Below are positions 34,041 to 46,750 of a stretch of 64,000 nucleotides of DNA, in pieces. Every line of letters begins with the position of its first letter. The stretch's first letter is position 1. The notes below the pieces were generated by a model that saw only the letters and a list, made by a program, of their open reading frames with translations, did no database searches and had not been told where the DNA came from. Source of the stretch: Xenopus tropicalis (taxonomy: Eukaryota > Chordata > Amphibia > Anura > Pipidae); the NCBI RefSeq assembly GCF_000004195.4, contig NC_030679.2, positions 18,488,712 through 18,552,711 of the forward strand, given 5' to 3'. Position numbers and translations under genes: made by a program.

Positions 34041-35078
34041 ATCTTTCCCCTGATATGGGGAAGTACAGTAGGCTTAGTATCCCTTTAAACACACAGTATG
34101 TCAATCTTTACTGGTGATAAAGGATGGTGACAAAAATACTTTGGGGCCCCAAAATAGTAATACAAATTAGATATGCCCAGTTTTTGCTTGAAGGGCATCC
34201 AATCCAACTCTTTATTAAACCTCACCAATACACAAGACCCATTCTCTATGGAATTCCATAACCTTCTGTGACCTATTGATGATGGCAAATGGATCTCTTG
34301 TAACCTGCTCTGGCCTATGAAAGGAAAGTTCATTACATTGACCTTTAAACTTTGATGCACTGAGCAGGATTTGATCACAGTTCGGAAGCAAGAGCTAGAA
34401 ACAAAACTACATATAATGAGGCCAAGGCCTACTATTGAGCATCCAAATGTCGGCATGTCTCTTCCTATGTTCATATAACTTAGCCTTATGAAACATGAGA
34501 ACATAGAGGGCAAAATTACTGCAACTGTACATGCATTTCAGGGCAAATAGGATGCAATTGTGCAGTGTTATCAATAGGGAAGAAAGATTAAAGAAAAGGT
34601 GGCAACCTTAATAGAAATTAGAGTATACTCATGTTTTTTAAAATAAACAGCAGAAGCATAGAGCAGAAAGGGGTAACAAGTCTGCAAAGAACAGAGAAAT
34701 GCATGTATTGTATGAAATATTTAAACCAATAATAATAAAGTTGCTTAGGGATGGTAGATAAATAACGATTTGCCATTTAAAAATATTTTTTTCTTTAATA
34801 AAATTTCCATATTTTCTCGGCATAAACAGAAGCACAATGTTTTGCTGGAATTTCATTAAGACTGAAACAGTGACTATATAGTGGATTTCAAGGCATTTGC
34901 CTCTGGCTGATCCATTCTCTCAGTGTTTTTAAGACAAGGCGTCTTTGTATTGGGACTAATGACCAGCAAGCACTGCAGTGGATATCTAGAACTGGTGGCT
35001 AGCCCCTACTGGCTCATCTGTTTTATTTGTTTAGTCTTTATAAGGAAATGATAATACTGTGTATTATCCAATCTGTAA
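34041..35078. other. No supported gene
   Basis: The 142-codon minus-strand frame at 34085-34513 has no recognisable domain and an unusual composition. The plus strand of this stretch reads like a decayed repeat. I do not call a gene. Confidence 0.4.
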
Positions 35079-35449
35079 AGGTGGCCATACACAGCCGATT
35101 GTAGCTGCCGATATCGGTCCCTTGGACCAATTCGGCAGCTTATGGGCCTGTATAGGGGCAGGAACGAGGGGCATGCCCAACCGATATCTGGACTCAAATT
35201 GGCCACATATCGATCGGGCAGGTTAAAAGATTTAGTCGGATTGGGGACCGCATCGGCTCGTTGATGCGGTCCCCGAACCGACTGCCCCATTGCCGCCATT
35301 ATAATTCGATCGTTTGGCCCCAGGGTCAAACTGTCGAATTAGCCTACATGTTCCCTGATATCACCCACCCGTAGGTAGGGATATCGGGTGAAGATCCGTT
35401 TGCTTGGCGACCTCGGCAAGCGGGTGGATCTTCACGTGTATGGGCACCT
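35079..35449. mobile_element. Harbinger-type multi-hairpin MITE
   Basis: 371 bp with TAA on both sides (35076-35078, 35450-35452). It has the same palindrome chain as 32337-32719 but with more substitutions, some breaking stem pairs. It is an older copy. Confidence 0.83.
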
Positions 35450-37724
35450 TAACATCCCGAGGCTGGAGGTGGGTAAACTCACAGTCTGATCTGGCCAAAG
35501 ATTAGCCCTAAACCAATAAAAATGTTGAGGTTAGCTGAGATAAGTTGATTGGCAGCCAAGGAAAGACTTCAGGTTCCATGGAATTCTGGATTGTGCAGAT
35601 TTACTTCTAAATTCACCTTTAAATCAACCCAGCAGAAATTATTACAAACAAAAATGGTTTCGTTTTCCATGTTCCTAGTAATATTTTATAGGGATTTCAC
35701 ATGCCAGACTTATCAGGGTAATTTATCCTTTAGTTTATAAATGAATCAAAACAAAATCATTACAAAAAAATCAGTGTATGTAGCAAATCTCATGCAAGGG
35801 ATTTTCTTGTAGTAGAAAAATATAAATCTGATTGAAGAGCAATACCTTAAAAGGAAATATCAACCTTCCCTAATTTTCTAATATTAGTTCCCTTCAGCTC
35901 TCCTGGACAGAGGCCCCAAACTTAATTACAAATGCAAAAAACACACAGACTTCCGCCATCTTGTTACTGTCCACCATAGGGAGACTAAATTGCATTTTTG
36001 GCTTTCTAATATGAAATTATAATTAAATAAGATAGATATTGTGCTGCTGAAGTGTTTGGGTTTATAAGAGCAGGGTGCTGGGTGAATAGAGAGATGCCAA
36101 ATAATGTTAGATTACAAATACCTGCATTCTCTCCACCATGTTATCAAAGGTTAAATCTGGAAGCTGTAGATCAGGGAACATCAGCTGCCCACTTAAGGCA
36201 AGAGGATCGGCCAACGAGATTCCTATTCTGTGCATACGAAATACCTGTTCTCTGTTCATGCGATTGTAACCCTTTGATTACTGTCTAATACCGAAAAGCA
36301 AAAACTGCCCACTAATATCCCTGTGTTTAGTGGCATAACTATGCTGGCCTGGGCACCCTATGGAAAAAAAATTTCCCAAGGCCCCAGCCTAAATTAGGGG
36401 TGACCCAAAGGTAAAATCACAATGAGAAAAAAAAAATTATGGGTGACCTGATTAACATATTGACAATTTGATCTCCTTTAAAACCTTTGCCAAGGTGTGT
36501 TGAACTTAACAAAGGTCTCAAAGTAGACCAAAATAGTACTTTTGTAATCAACTGTGACTTTGACTTATGAAACCAAATTACACCTCAGTGTTTCAGATAG
36601 GTGTGTAACCTGACCTGACACAGGTGCAAAATGGCAAATAGAGATGCATTGCACTACCACAGATCAGCACAAGTAGGCGCAAGTGCATTCGTTAAAGCAT
36701 TGTGGGCCCACTGCCGTGCCTAGTGACAGTAAATGTGGGTTCATCAGTTTTGAGCTGAGCAGGACGATTTATCTAATTCGACTTAGCTAAATGACACAGC
36801 GCACACACACAGCTCTTATAATGAGTTTCACAGCAGCTGATTCACTGCGATCTGCAGCCAATTAAATTAAGGGAGGCAACCCAGATACAGGGCTGAACTT
36901 GTTATATATGCGTTTGCTCTAATAACTAATTGGCTTTGGTACAGAGGAAAATAGCAGATTTGTTTCACTTGGAAGAGGCAAGGTATGGGTAGAGTTCAAG
37001 GGAACTAAAACCTTTTACAGCAGTGTCGCTCCACTGAAATGTTGCTGAGCTACAACTCTCAGCACTCTACAACTTATCAAAGCTTGGAGCTGTTATCAAT
37101 GTTTGGAGCTGTTGTCTAGCAACATCAGGGATCGGTCCCTAAAGAGATAATGGGCCATATTCAGTTCTATCAGTAAGACGTTTCCTAATTAAATTCTATA
37201 TTTTCATGTAGACTTCAATGGAGTTTTCAAGTGATAAACCATGAAGTAAAGTTTTTTTCATTGAACTGAATCTGGCCTATTGTCTAATAGAATTTATCCT
37301 CAGACCTCTAGGGTTAGTGGACTCACTGAATGCAATAGAGCCCCTATAAACATATTTCTTCTAGCAGCAAACACTTAAACAGCACTAGGTCCTCTCATAA
37401 CACCAAACACCTACATAGTGCAATGTTCCATGGGTGGTGGGCCCTGCTAATATAATGCCCCATGATTACTAATGGCGGCCCTGTATGCAAGTGTTGCTGG
37501 ACCTCATACATATAGTGAACTTCGCCTTTAACAGAAGCATTATGCATAATTACTGGTAGCTTAGCAAGGCAAAATAAGCAAGTCCAGTGTCATGTTTGTG
37601 GCTAAAGGGCTGATCAGCCTGTTTTGGGTTTAGAATAGACATGATAAAATCGCAGATACCCTGATACAGAGAGGTACTGGGGGTGTGGGAACATGTGGTA
37701 AAGTTAAATACATCCTTTTTTAAA
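35450..37724. other. No supported gene
   Basis: 2.3 kb, AT-rich, with an old repeat-like block near 36330-36390 (GTGGCATAACTATGCTGGCC). No exon recognised. Confidence 0.45.
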
Positions 37725-37809
37725 AGGTATGGAGATCCAAATTACGGAAAGACCCCTTATCCGGAATACCCTTGGTCCCGAGCATTCTGAATAACGGGTC
37801 CTATACCTG
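37725..37809 (-). mobile_element. Fragment of the 16190-family mariner-type MITE
   Basis: It reads in reverse orientation GGTATGGAGATCCAAATTAC, CCCCTTATCCGGAATACCCT, TTGGTCCC and ends TCCTATACCTG next to TA. Only the terminal 85 bp remain. Confidence 0.75.
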
Positions 37810-38853
37810 TATTTGCTTTCCTCTTCTGACGGCTACGCTCCTGCAATTGCTTTTTTACTGGCAATAATGTAAATCGACTGTAGGAAAACATATGCGTCAC
37901 TTTGGCAATTTACACTATTGCTGGTGGGAAAGCATCTGCAGATTAGTCATCCACGGTAGATGAGATTTATTGTGGACGACTAAGAGTAAGAGTAGTTAAT
38001 AGTTCAATGGAAGCAATCAATATGGCAGCCCCCACTAGGCTCATAAATGGCCAACTAAAACTAGGGCGAGTGCTACAAATTTACCAACATGTATTTGCCA
38101 TTAAATTTGTAATGACCTATCTTTCTCCTCCTTGGCTGCTCAGTCACACACCCTCCTCATTTTGCCCTAGATCCCCCCCCCTGGCCCAGTTCCCACACCA
38201 TCAAGCTTCACTAAAGCTGCCCTGCCTGTGATCTGCCCAAGTGCTGCCATTTAACCTTCTGGTTATCCGCACCCGATTCTTTAGGCACAAATGCACTGCC
38301 CATATTAATGCTCTTCAATGTGGGAAGCCTGGAACTACTGCCAGCTTGAAAGTGACAGTAGCTTTGTGTACCCCAGAGTTAGTATGAGTTCTTATGCGCA
38401 ATTCAGAACAGGAGGCAGAACAGATGCAACAGCACCAAGCGCAACTATAAGGAAATGCAAGGAGCAGTTTTGGACCAAGTAAATGGCTACTGGCATTTGT
38501 GGACTATGCCATTTTTAAGTACATGCCTAATGAGAAACTAATGGATAACACTTGTATAATGGATGGTACTTCTGGGGTGCTAGCTTTAATTCCAATCTAG
38601 GCACTATCTGCAAATAGTTTGTATTTGTTTTCTGTGGTTCATTGGCCTTCTCATAAAACTGGCCCTAGTGTGGGTGAATGTGATAGGGACCTTAGATTGT
38701 AAGCTCCACTGGCACCGGGACTGATGTGAATGATGTATAATCTCTATGCAGTGCACTAGAATATGTCAGCACTATATTAATTAATAAATACTTCCCCATT
38801 GATGCTTTAGTACATTAGAAGGATGTTAAGAAATAGAAGTGGTTTCCCTTTAA
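37810..38853. other. No gene, LINE tail near 38690-38795
   Basis: At 38690-38795 TAGATTGTAAGCTCC and a TTAATTAATAAATAC end resemble the 3' ends of L2-type LINEs as at 50068. The remainder shows nothing recognisable. Confidence 0.45.
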
Positions 38854-39143
38854 TGGCTGTGACAGACGGGGAGAATCTTCCATGTCACAGGCGACTAATC
38901 TCCCCGAAATGCCATCCCACCAGCTAGAACGTAAATTGCCGGTGGGATGGCATACGCAGCGGCGATATTTGCCGAAATCGCTGAAGTTGACTTGAGAGAA
39001 AACTTCGCCGATTGTGGCGCCGTGTATGCCATCCCACCGGCGTTTTACATTCTAGCTGGTGGGATGGCATTTCGGGGAGATTAGTCACCCGCGACAAGGG
39101 AGATTTCTCGCGTGGCAACTAATCTCCCCGTCTGTCACAGCCC
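38854..39143. mobile_element. Harbinger-type hairpin MITE
   Basis: 290-bp near-palindrome with ends TGGCTGTGACAGACGGGGAG / CTCCCCGTCTGTCACAGCCC and TAA on both sides (38851-38853, 39144-39146). Internal arms CATCCCACC..GGTGGGATGG repeat. It is a relative of 33828 and 48559. Confidence 0.8.
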
Positions 39144-41059
39144 TAAAGAGCCACATATAGGATATTAAGCAATATAACGAAGGTCACAAGGAGCTGATGT
39201 AGGAACTATATTGGGCACATCTGAACTACAGACCACTGACTCAGAGGGGCTGAAATATAAAGAGAAATGGAAATTCCCCATATGACTGTATACATAATAG
39301 TCATAATAACCAGTATCCTGGGAAGCCAGGGTATGCAAACCTTCTCTAAAACCAACACTATTATGTATTGTTGCTTTAAAGAGACACTAAACCCAACCAT
39401 AAAGCTGTCCAACTGAACTTTAAAGAGACATTTAAACCCTGCTGTACTGCACTGCTCAACCACACTTTGTTGGAGTACAAATCCCAGCATACTTTACCAT
39501 ATTATGAAGGTTAAGACATTGTGGGAGCTGTAGCTCAGCAACATCAGGGTTGCATTTTTTAAGCAGTATGGCACAATAAAACTATTTCCCAGCTCTGCAG
39601 GGCCTGCAGCTGCAATAAAATGCATATTAACCCTCCAATGAAAATCCCAGGTGATCTGCGTCAATCTGACTCCATGTTCTTTGTTCCTACATTTGGAGTT
39701 GGAAGCATTAAGCACAGTTTCCTAGTGCTGAACAAGTCTGTCCTTCCTCCCAGGTTCCAGTGTCATATAATGATGCCAAAATGGCACAATAATCTCTCTA
39801 TATATGTAAGATGGCTGACATAGTGCTGGGAATAAACATTCTCATTGGTGAATTCTCTTGCATCTAAAATTGATGTCAGCTTCTGTGGAAGGTTTGGATC
39901 CCCTTTAATGTGTTGGAGAATGCTGGAAGCTGTAGTGCAGCAAAAGTTGGATGGGCCATCTAAATGCCCTTGAAATACTTTTATGGGGCTAGCCATATTC
40001 TTCATTTCCCAGGGTGCTACAGCCATGTGACCTGTGCTCTGATAAACTTCAGTCACAATTTACTGCTGTGCTGCAAGTTGGAGTGATATCCCCCCCCCCC
40101 CAGCAGCCAATCAGCAAACAATGGGAAGGCAGCAAGATAGCAGCTCCCAGTAGGTATCAGATTAGCACTCAATAGTAAGAAATCCATGTCTATCTTGGGA
40201 CTCCTCCAGTTACATGGGAGTAGGAGAAACAATAGGTTACCTGAAAGCAGTTCTAATGGGGAGCGCTGGGTCCTTCTGAAAGCTCAGACTCAGGCACAAT
40301 GTACTGACATGGTGCCTACACACCAATATTACAGCTCAAAAAATACATTTGTTGGTTTAAGAATAAAATGGTATAGATGGTAGAGTGAATTATATTAACA
40401 GTGTAATTTAGAAATAAAAAGTTACCATTTTTACAAAGAAACATCGATTTATTCTCTTATTAATATTAAAGTGCTTGTGTTATTGAGAAAATATCATAAA
40501 GAAACATCCCTGCCCTAAATCCTTTCTTCCAGAGTAAGGACCAGTAAAAACTAGACTAGTGCAAACAGAAAACAATCCAGAATAATAAACCCATGCCAGC
40601 TCTCCAGGCAGCCAACGTGCAGCAGAAAGTCATCTGATTTCCTTGCCTGAGATTGTAAATCTGATTCACATTTTCCTTTTCTTCTTCTAATAAAGTTACT
40701 TTGCGCAGGAACAAAGACCTTGGCCGCCTCTCACTAGCAATTAGTCTGTATGTTTTGCTTAGAAACAGGGATTCCCAGTCATAGTGATTGGCCGCATTCC
40801 AGGAAAGATTTCCTTGGAGGCATCCTCCGTGTTATGTTTGGGATGGGCCTTAAAGCTATAGTCACCCTCCCTGTATTTAACCCCTTTGGTGTCAGCTCAA
40901 CCTATCATAGAATGCTTTGATGTTTCAAGTGCTTTGTCTAATTATAGTAATGATATAAATGGTAATTTACTGATGATAAGGCAGGGTACAAAGGGAAAAC
41001 AGGTGCAAGTCTGCATTCTGCAGCTCTTTATTCATTAGAGGCAGGTGGAGGAACACAAG
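39144..41059. other. No supported gene
   Basis: It contains TTTAAAGAGACA blocks near 39372 and 39420 that look like T2-type MITE ends, a C run at 40091, and otherwise unremarkable non-coding sequence. Confidence 0.45.
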
Positions 41060-41218
41060 TTCCACCCCTCCTGTCCCCTACCCATTCCAAACCCATCCCC
41101 TATCTGTCCCCTACAGGTCCACTACTCACGCACTACTCATCCCTTACCCACCCACTACCTGCCCCTCACCCATCCCTTACCCATCCCCTACCCATTCCCA
41201 ACCCATCCACTACCTATG
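41060..41218. repeat. Pyrimidine-rich minisatellite
   Basis: Irregular repeats of CCCTACCCATTCCC, CCACTACC and CCCTTACCCAT units, almost purely C/T/A on this strand. The array stops just before the 5' end of the first CR1 copy. Confidence 0.85.
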
Positions 41219-41244
41219 GTCTGCTGTATTGTAGTCTCGTAACA

Positions 41245-43790
41245 AGGGAACAAGTTTATAAACTTGCTGCATGACAACTTTATGTCACAGGTTGTTGAGG
41301 AGCCAACCAGGAACCATGCTATACTAGATCTAGTGATCTCTAATGACCCAGAACGTATAGCAAATGTGCAAGTGGTTGAACCCCTGGGTAATAGTGACCA
41401 TAATGTTATTTCATTTAATGTTTGGTGCAGGAAACAAATTTACACGGGGGCAACAAAGACAATGAATTTTAGGAAGGCAAATTTTAGCTCCTTAAGGGCA
41501 GCGCTTCAGGGCATAGATTGGGGCATTATGTTTTCTGATAAAAATACAGAGCAGAAATGGTTGTCATTTAAAATTATATTAAATCATTACTGTTCTCAAT
41601 TTATTCCATTAATAAGAAAAAGTAGAAGTGTTAAGAATCACCCTATGTGGCTTAACTCTGAGGTAAAGAAGTTAATAGGGAGAAAAAGGAAAGCTTTTAA
41701 GAAATATAAGTCAGAGGGGACAGTAGCTGCGTTTAATGATTATAAACACTATAACAAGTGTTGTAAAACAGCAATCCGGAAGGCAAAGATAGAAAATGAG
41801 GAGCGCATCGCGGCCGAGGCCAAGACTAACCCCAAAAAGTTTTTTAAGTATATTAATAGTAAAAAGATGCAGGTTGAGGGTGTGGCCCCATTGAGTTATA
41901 ATAACAATATGGTTACAGCGGATACAGAAAAGGCAGATGTGCTTAACCAGTTCTTTTCTTCTGTGTATACAGTAGAGGAGCCAGTGGGCCAAGTCCCACC
42001 CAATAGCTGCACTGTTGCCTCAGCTCCAACTACACAGTGGTTGGCGCAGGATATGGTGCTTAAAGGGTTACACACGATAAATGTAAACAAGGCACCTGGG
42101 CCAGATGGAATACACCCTCGGGTACTGAGAGAGCTAGGGGCAGAATTGCAGTGGCCCTTGTTTCTGATATTCTCAGACTCTCTTTCATCAGGTATGGTAC
42201 CTAGGGATTGGAAGAAGGCGAATGTCATTCCCATATTTAAAAAGGGAGTAAGATCTCAGCCTGGCAATTATAGGCCTGTAAGTTTGACATCCGTGGTGGG
42301 CAAGTTATTTGAAGGCTTGTTAAGGGATCACATTCAAAATTATGTAGTGGAGAATGGCATTATGAGCAGTAATCAGCATGGCTTTATGAAGGACAGGTCA
42401 TGTCAGACCAATTTAATTGCTTTTTATGATGAGGTAAGTAAGAAGCTGGACAGTGGGGATGCAGTAGATATCATCTATTTGGATTTTGCGAAAGCATTTG
42501 ATACCGTTCCCCACAAACGACTGCTTTCTAAGCTAAGGTCTATTGGTCTTAGTGAAGCCGTTTGCACATGGATAGAAAACTGGCTACAGGATCGGGTACA
42601 GAGGGTGGTTGTTAATGGTACATTCTCTACTTGGAATAAGGTCCTCAGTGGGGTCCCTCAGGGTTCTGTACTGGGTCCACTTTTGTTTAATTTGTTCATA
42701 AATGACTTAGGGGAGGGTATTATGAGTAATGTATCAGTGTTTGCAGATGACACAAAACTCTGCAGACCAGTCAATTCTATCCAGGATGTGACATCCCTGC
42801 AGCAGGATCTTGACCAACTGGCAATCTGGGCAGCTAAGTGGCAGATGAGATTTAATGTGGATAAATGTAAGGTCATGCACCTGGGATGTAAAAACATGCA
42901 AGCCCCGTATACCCTTAATGGGACTGCACTAGGCAAATCCATAATGGAGAAGGACCTTGGAGTCCTTGTAGATAATAAACTTGGCTGTAGCAAGCAATGC
43001 CAGGCAGCAGCTGCAAGGGCAAACAAGGTTTTGAGCTGTATTAAAAGGGGTATAGATTCACGGGAGGAGGGGGTTATTCTTCCCCTTTACAGAGCGCTGG
43101 TAAGGCCCCATCTAGAATATGCTGTTCAGTTTTGGTCTCCAGTGCTCAAAAGGGACATTACTGAGTTAGAGAGGGTCCAGAGAAGGGCAACTAAGCTGGT
43201 AAAGGGTATGGAAAGTCTCAGTTATGAAGAAAGACTGGCCAAGTTGGGGCTGTTTACACTGGAGAAGAGGCGCTTAAGAGGTGACATGATAACTATGTAT
43301 AAATATATAAAGGGATCATATAATAACCTTTCTAATGTTTTATTTACCAGTAGGTCCTTCCAACGGACACGAGGGCACCCACTCCGTTTAGAAGAAGGGA
43401 GGTTCCATTTAAACATTCGGAAAGGATTTTTTACAGTGAGAGCTGTGAAGTTCTAAAATTCCCTCCCCGAATCAGTCGTGCTGGCTGATACATTATATAA
43501 CTTTAAGAAGGGGATGGATGGATTCTTAGCAAGTGAGGGAATACAGGGTTATGGGAGATAGCTCTTAGTACTAGTTGATCCAGGGACTGGTCCGATTGCC
43601 ATCTTGGAGTCAGGAAGGAATTTTTTCCCCTCTGCGGCAAATTAGAGAGGCTTCAGATGGGGGTTTTTTGCCTTCCTCTGGATCAACTAGTAGTTAGGCA
43701 GGTTATATATAGGCATTATGGTTGAACTTGATGGACGTATGTCTTTTTTCAACCCAACTTACTATGTTACTATGTTACTATGTTACTATG
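41245..43790 (+). mobile_element. CR1-like LINE copy 1, 5' truncated
   Basis: It begins GGGAACAAGTTTATAAACTT, in the middle of the endonuclease domain, and ends in four TTACTATG units, the short direct-repeat tail typical of CR1 LINEs. GTAACA at 41239-41244 recurs at 43790-43795 and may be a short target duplication. Sequence identity to copy 2 appears above 98 percent by eye. Confidence 0.9.
41264..43456 (+). pseudogene. CR1 ORF2 fragment (partial endonuclease plus reverse transcriptase)
   Basis: Encodes the end of the endonuclease (ILDLVISNDPE, NSDHNVISFNVW) and the full reverse transcriptase: NYRPVSLTSVVGKLFE, motif A IIYLDFAKAFDTVPHKRL, motif B GVPQGSVLGPLLFNLFINDL, motif C FADDTKL. The frame stops at 43454-43456, where copy 2 has a Trp codon (TTCTAAAAT here, TTCTGGAAT there), removing about 37 C-terminal residues. 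Without the N-terminal endonuclease half the piece cannot retrotranspose by itself. Confidence 0.9.
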
Positions 43791-43795
43791 TAACA

Positions 43796-44110
43796 GCACG
43801 GTACAGGCACAAGTGGGCCGGGGAGGAGGGACTGTTTGTGCCAGGCCCCTTTTAGGAGAATTTTGCAGAGTGGCATAGCACAGCTATGTTACATTTAAAC
43901 ATGCTGTATGCTAGTGCTGTCCAGATGGAGACAGTGGGCCACATTCAACTGACTTTTTAAAGAGTTGCTGCATCTAATCACCCCATCTGCACCCTTACAA
44001 AACAAAAAGGCTATATACATAAAATATAATGATGCTGTATCATATCAAAATATCAATGAAAAAGAATTTTACTTACTGCTGTACACTATGTTAATATTGG
44101 GGGGTATACA
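43796..44110. other. Spacer between the two CR1 copies
   Basis: About 315 bp of non-LINE sequence. It shows the copies are not a simple head-to-tail duplication of one unit with its flanks. Confidence 0.6.
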
Positions 44111-46750
44111 TTGTTTCAGAGGGACAGGGGCAATAGAAAAGGAGGAGGAGTGTGTCTGTTCATTAAGCAGGAATTAAAAGCAAATATTAGGGAGGAAGTG
44201 ATGGGGTTAACAGAGGGAGCTGAATCCTTATGGGTTGAGCTTCTCACAGATAGTAAGGAATCTACCAAACTAATTGTAGGGGTATGCTATAGACCCCCTA
44301 ATGTAAGCGAAGAGGAGGAGGCCCAGCTCCTGTTGCAAATAGAAAAGGCTGCTAGTTTGGGGCAAGTGATAATAATGGGGGATTTTAATTACCCTGATAT
44401 TGACTGGGGCAATAGTACTGCCAGGACAGTAAATGGGAACAAGTTTATAAACTTGCTGCATGACAACTTTATGTCACAAGTTGTTGAGGAGCCAACCAGG
44501 AACCATGCTATACTAGATCTAGTGATCTCTAATGACCCAGAACGTATAGCAAATGTGCAAGTGGTTGAACCCCTGGGTAATAGTGACCATAATGTTATTT
44601 CATTTAATGTTTGGTGCAGGAAACAAATTTACACGGGGGCAACAAAGACAATGAATTTTAGGAAGGCAAATTTTAGCTCCTTAAGGGCAGCGCTTCAGGG
44701 CATAGATTGGGGCATTATGTTTTCTGATAAAAACACAGAGCAGAAATGGTTGTCATTTAAAATGATATTAAATCATTACTGTTCTCAATTTATTCCATTA
44801 ATAAGAAAAAGTAGAAGTGTTAAGAATCACCCTATGTGGCTTAACTCTGAGGTAAAGAAGTTAATAGGGAGAAAAAGGAAAGCTTTTAAGAAATATAAGT
44901 CAGAGGGGACAGTAGCTGCGTTTAAGGATTATAAACACTATAACAAGTGTTGTAAAACAGCAATCCGGAAGGCAAAGATAGAAAATGAGGAGCGCATCGC
45001 GGCCGAGGCCAAGACTAACCCCAAAAAGTTTTTTAAGTATATTAATAGTAAAAAGATGCAGGTTGAGGGTGTGGCCCCATTGAGTTATAATAACAATATG
45101 GTTACAGCGGATACAGAAAAGGCAGATGTGCTTAACCAGTTCTTTTCTTCTGTGTATACAGTAGAGGAGCCAGTGGGCCAAGTCCCACCCAATAGCTGCA
45201 CTGTTGCCTCAGCTCCAACTACACAGTGGTTGGCACAGGATATGGTGCTTAAAGGGTTACACACGATAAATGTAAACAAGGCACCTGGGCCAGATGGAAT
45301 ACACCCTCGGGTACTGAGAGAGCTAGGGGCAGAATTGCAGTGGCCCCTGTTTCTGATATTCTCAGACTCTCTTTCATCAGGTATGGTACCTAGGGATTGG
45401 AAGAAGGCGAATGTCATTCCCATATTTAAAAAGGGAGTAAGATCTCAGTCTGGCAATTATAGGCCTGTAAGTTTGACATCCGTGGTGGGCAAGTTATTTG
45501 AAGGCTTGTTAAGGGATCACATTCAAAATTATGTAGTGGAGAATGCCATTATGAGCAGTAATCAGCATGGCTTTATGAAGGACAGGTCATGTCAGACCAA
45601 TTTAATTGCTTTTTATGATGAGGTAAGTAAGAAGCTGGACAGTGGGGATGCAGTAGATATCATCTATTTGGATTTTGCGAAAGCATTTGATACCGTTCCC
45701 CACAAACGACTGCTTTCTAAGCTAAGGTCTATTGGTCTTAGTGAAGCCGTTTGCACATGGATAGAAAACTGGCTACAGGATCGGGTACAGAGGGTGGTTG
45801 TTAATGGTACATTCTCTACTTGGAATAAGGTCCTCAGTGGGGTCCCTCAGGGTTCTGTACTGGGTCCACTTTTGTTTAATTTGTTCATAAATGACTTAGG
45901 GGAGGGTATTATGAGTAATGTATCAGTGTTTGCAGATGACACAAAACTCTGCAGACCAGTCAATTCTATCCAGGATGTGACATCCCTGCAGCAGGATCTT
46001 GACCAACTGGCAATCTGGGCAGCTAAGTGGCAGATGAGATTTAATGTGGATAAATGTAAGGTCATGCACCTGGGATGTAAAAATATGCAAGCCCCATATA
46101 CCCTTAATGGGACTGCACTAGGCAAATCCATAATGGAGAAGGACCTTGGAGTCCTTGTAGATAATAAACTTGGCTGTAGCAAGCAATGCCAGGCAGCAGC
46201 TGCAAGGGCAAACAAGGTTTTGAGCTGTATTAAAAGGGGTATAGATTCACAGGAGGAGGGGGTTATTCTTCCCCTTTACAGAGCGCTGGTAAGGCCCCAT
46301 CTAGAATATGCTGTTCAGTTTTGGTCTCCAGTGCTCAAACGGGACATTACTGAGTTAGAGAGGGTCCAGAGAAGGGCAACTAAGCTGGTAAAGGGTATGG
46401 AAAGTTTCAGTTATGAAGAAAGACTGGCCAAGTTGGGTCTGTTTACACTGGAGAAGAGGCGCTTAAGAGGTGACATGATAACTATGTATAAATATATAAA
46501 GGGATCATATAATAACCTTTCTAATGTTTTATTTACCAGTAGGTCCTTCCAACGGACACGAGGGCACCCACTCCGTTTAGAAGAAGGGAGGTTCCATTTA
46601 AACATTCGGAAAGGATTTTTTACAGTGAGAGCTGTGAGGTTCTGGAATTCCCTCCCCGAATCAGTCGTGCTGGCTGATACATTATATAACTTTAAGAAGG
46701 GGCTGGATGGATTCTTAGCAAGTGAGGGAATACAGGGTTATGGGAGATAG
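44111..46750 (+). CDS. CR1 ORF2 partial: endonuclease and reverse transcriptase
   Basis: 879 uninterrupted codons. The AP-like endonuclease is present from about a third of its length: GVCYRPPN, IIMGDFNYPDIDW, then ILDLVISNDPE and NSDHNVISF. The reverse transcriptase follows with the A (FAKAFD), B (GVPQGSVLGP) and C (FADDTKL) motifs. The C-terminal region runs to EGIQGYGR and a stop. In CR1 elements this protein nicks the target and copies the element RNA from its 3' end. The start ATG is simply the first in the truncated frame, not a natural one. The open frame and near identity to copy 1 point to recent activity of the family. ORF1 and the 5' end are missing, so this copy is dead on arrival. 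Confidence 0.88.
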   Translation: MFQRDRGNRKGGGVCLFIKQELKANIREEVMGLTEGAESLWVELLTDSKESTKLIVGVCYRPPNVSEEEEAQLLLQIEKAASLGQVIIMGDFNYPDIDWGNSTARTVNGNKFINLLHDNFMSQVVEEPTRNHAILDLVISNDPERIANVQVVEPLGNSDHNVISFNVWCRKQIYTGATKTMNFRKANFSSLRAALQGIDWGIMFSDKNTEQKWLSFKMILNHYCSQFIPLIRKSRSVKNHPMWLNSEVKKLIGRKRKAFKKYKSEGTVAAFKDYKHYNKCCKTAIRKAKIENEERIAAEAKTNPKKFFKYINSKKMQVEGVAPLSYNNNMVTADTEKADVLNQFFSSVYTVEEPVGQVPPNSCTVASAPTTQWLAQDMVLKGLHTINVNKAPGPDGIHPRVLRELGAELQWPLFLIFSDSLSSGMVPRDWKKANVIPIFKKGVRSQSGNYRPVSLTSVVGKLFEGLLRDHIQNYVVENAIMSSNQHGFMKDRSCQTNLIAFYDEVSKKLDSGDAVDIIYLDFAKAFDTVPHKRLLSKLRSIGLSEAVCTWIENWLQDRVQRVVVNGTFSTWNKVLSGVPQGSVLGPLLFNLFINDLGEGIMSNVSVFADDTKLCRPVNSIQDVTSLQQDLDQLAIWAAKWQMRFNVDKCKVMHLGCKNMQAPYTLNGTALGKSIMEKDLGVLVDNKLGCSKQCQAAAARANKVLSCIKRGIDSQEEGVILPLYRALVRPHLEYAVQFWSPVLKRDITELERVQRRATKLVKGMESFSYEERLAKLGLFTLEKRRLRGDMITMYKYIKGSYNNLSNVLFTSRSFQRTRGHPLRLEEGRFHLNIRKGFFTVRAVRFWNSLPESVVLADTLYNFKKGLDGFLASEGIQGYGR

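Noticed and set aside
34085..34513. 142-codon minus-strand frame
   Set aside because: No recognisable domain, no splice context, Cys/Ser-rich composition; not supported as a gene.
41711..46605. Minus-strand frames of 64-122 codons across both CR1 copies
   Set aside because: Antisense shadows of the CR1 reverse-transcriptase frame, repeated identically in both copies.
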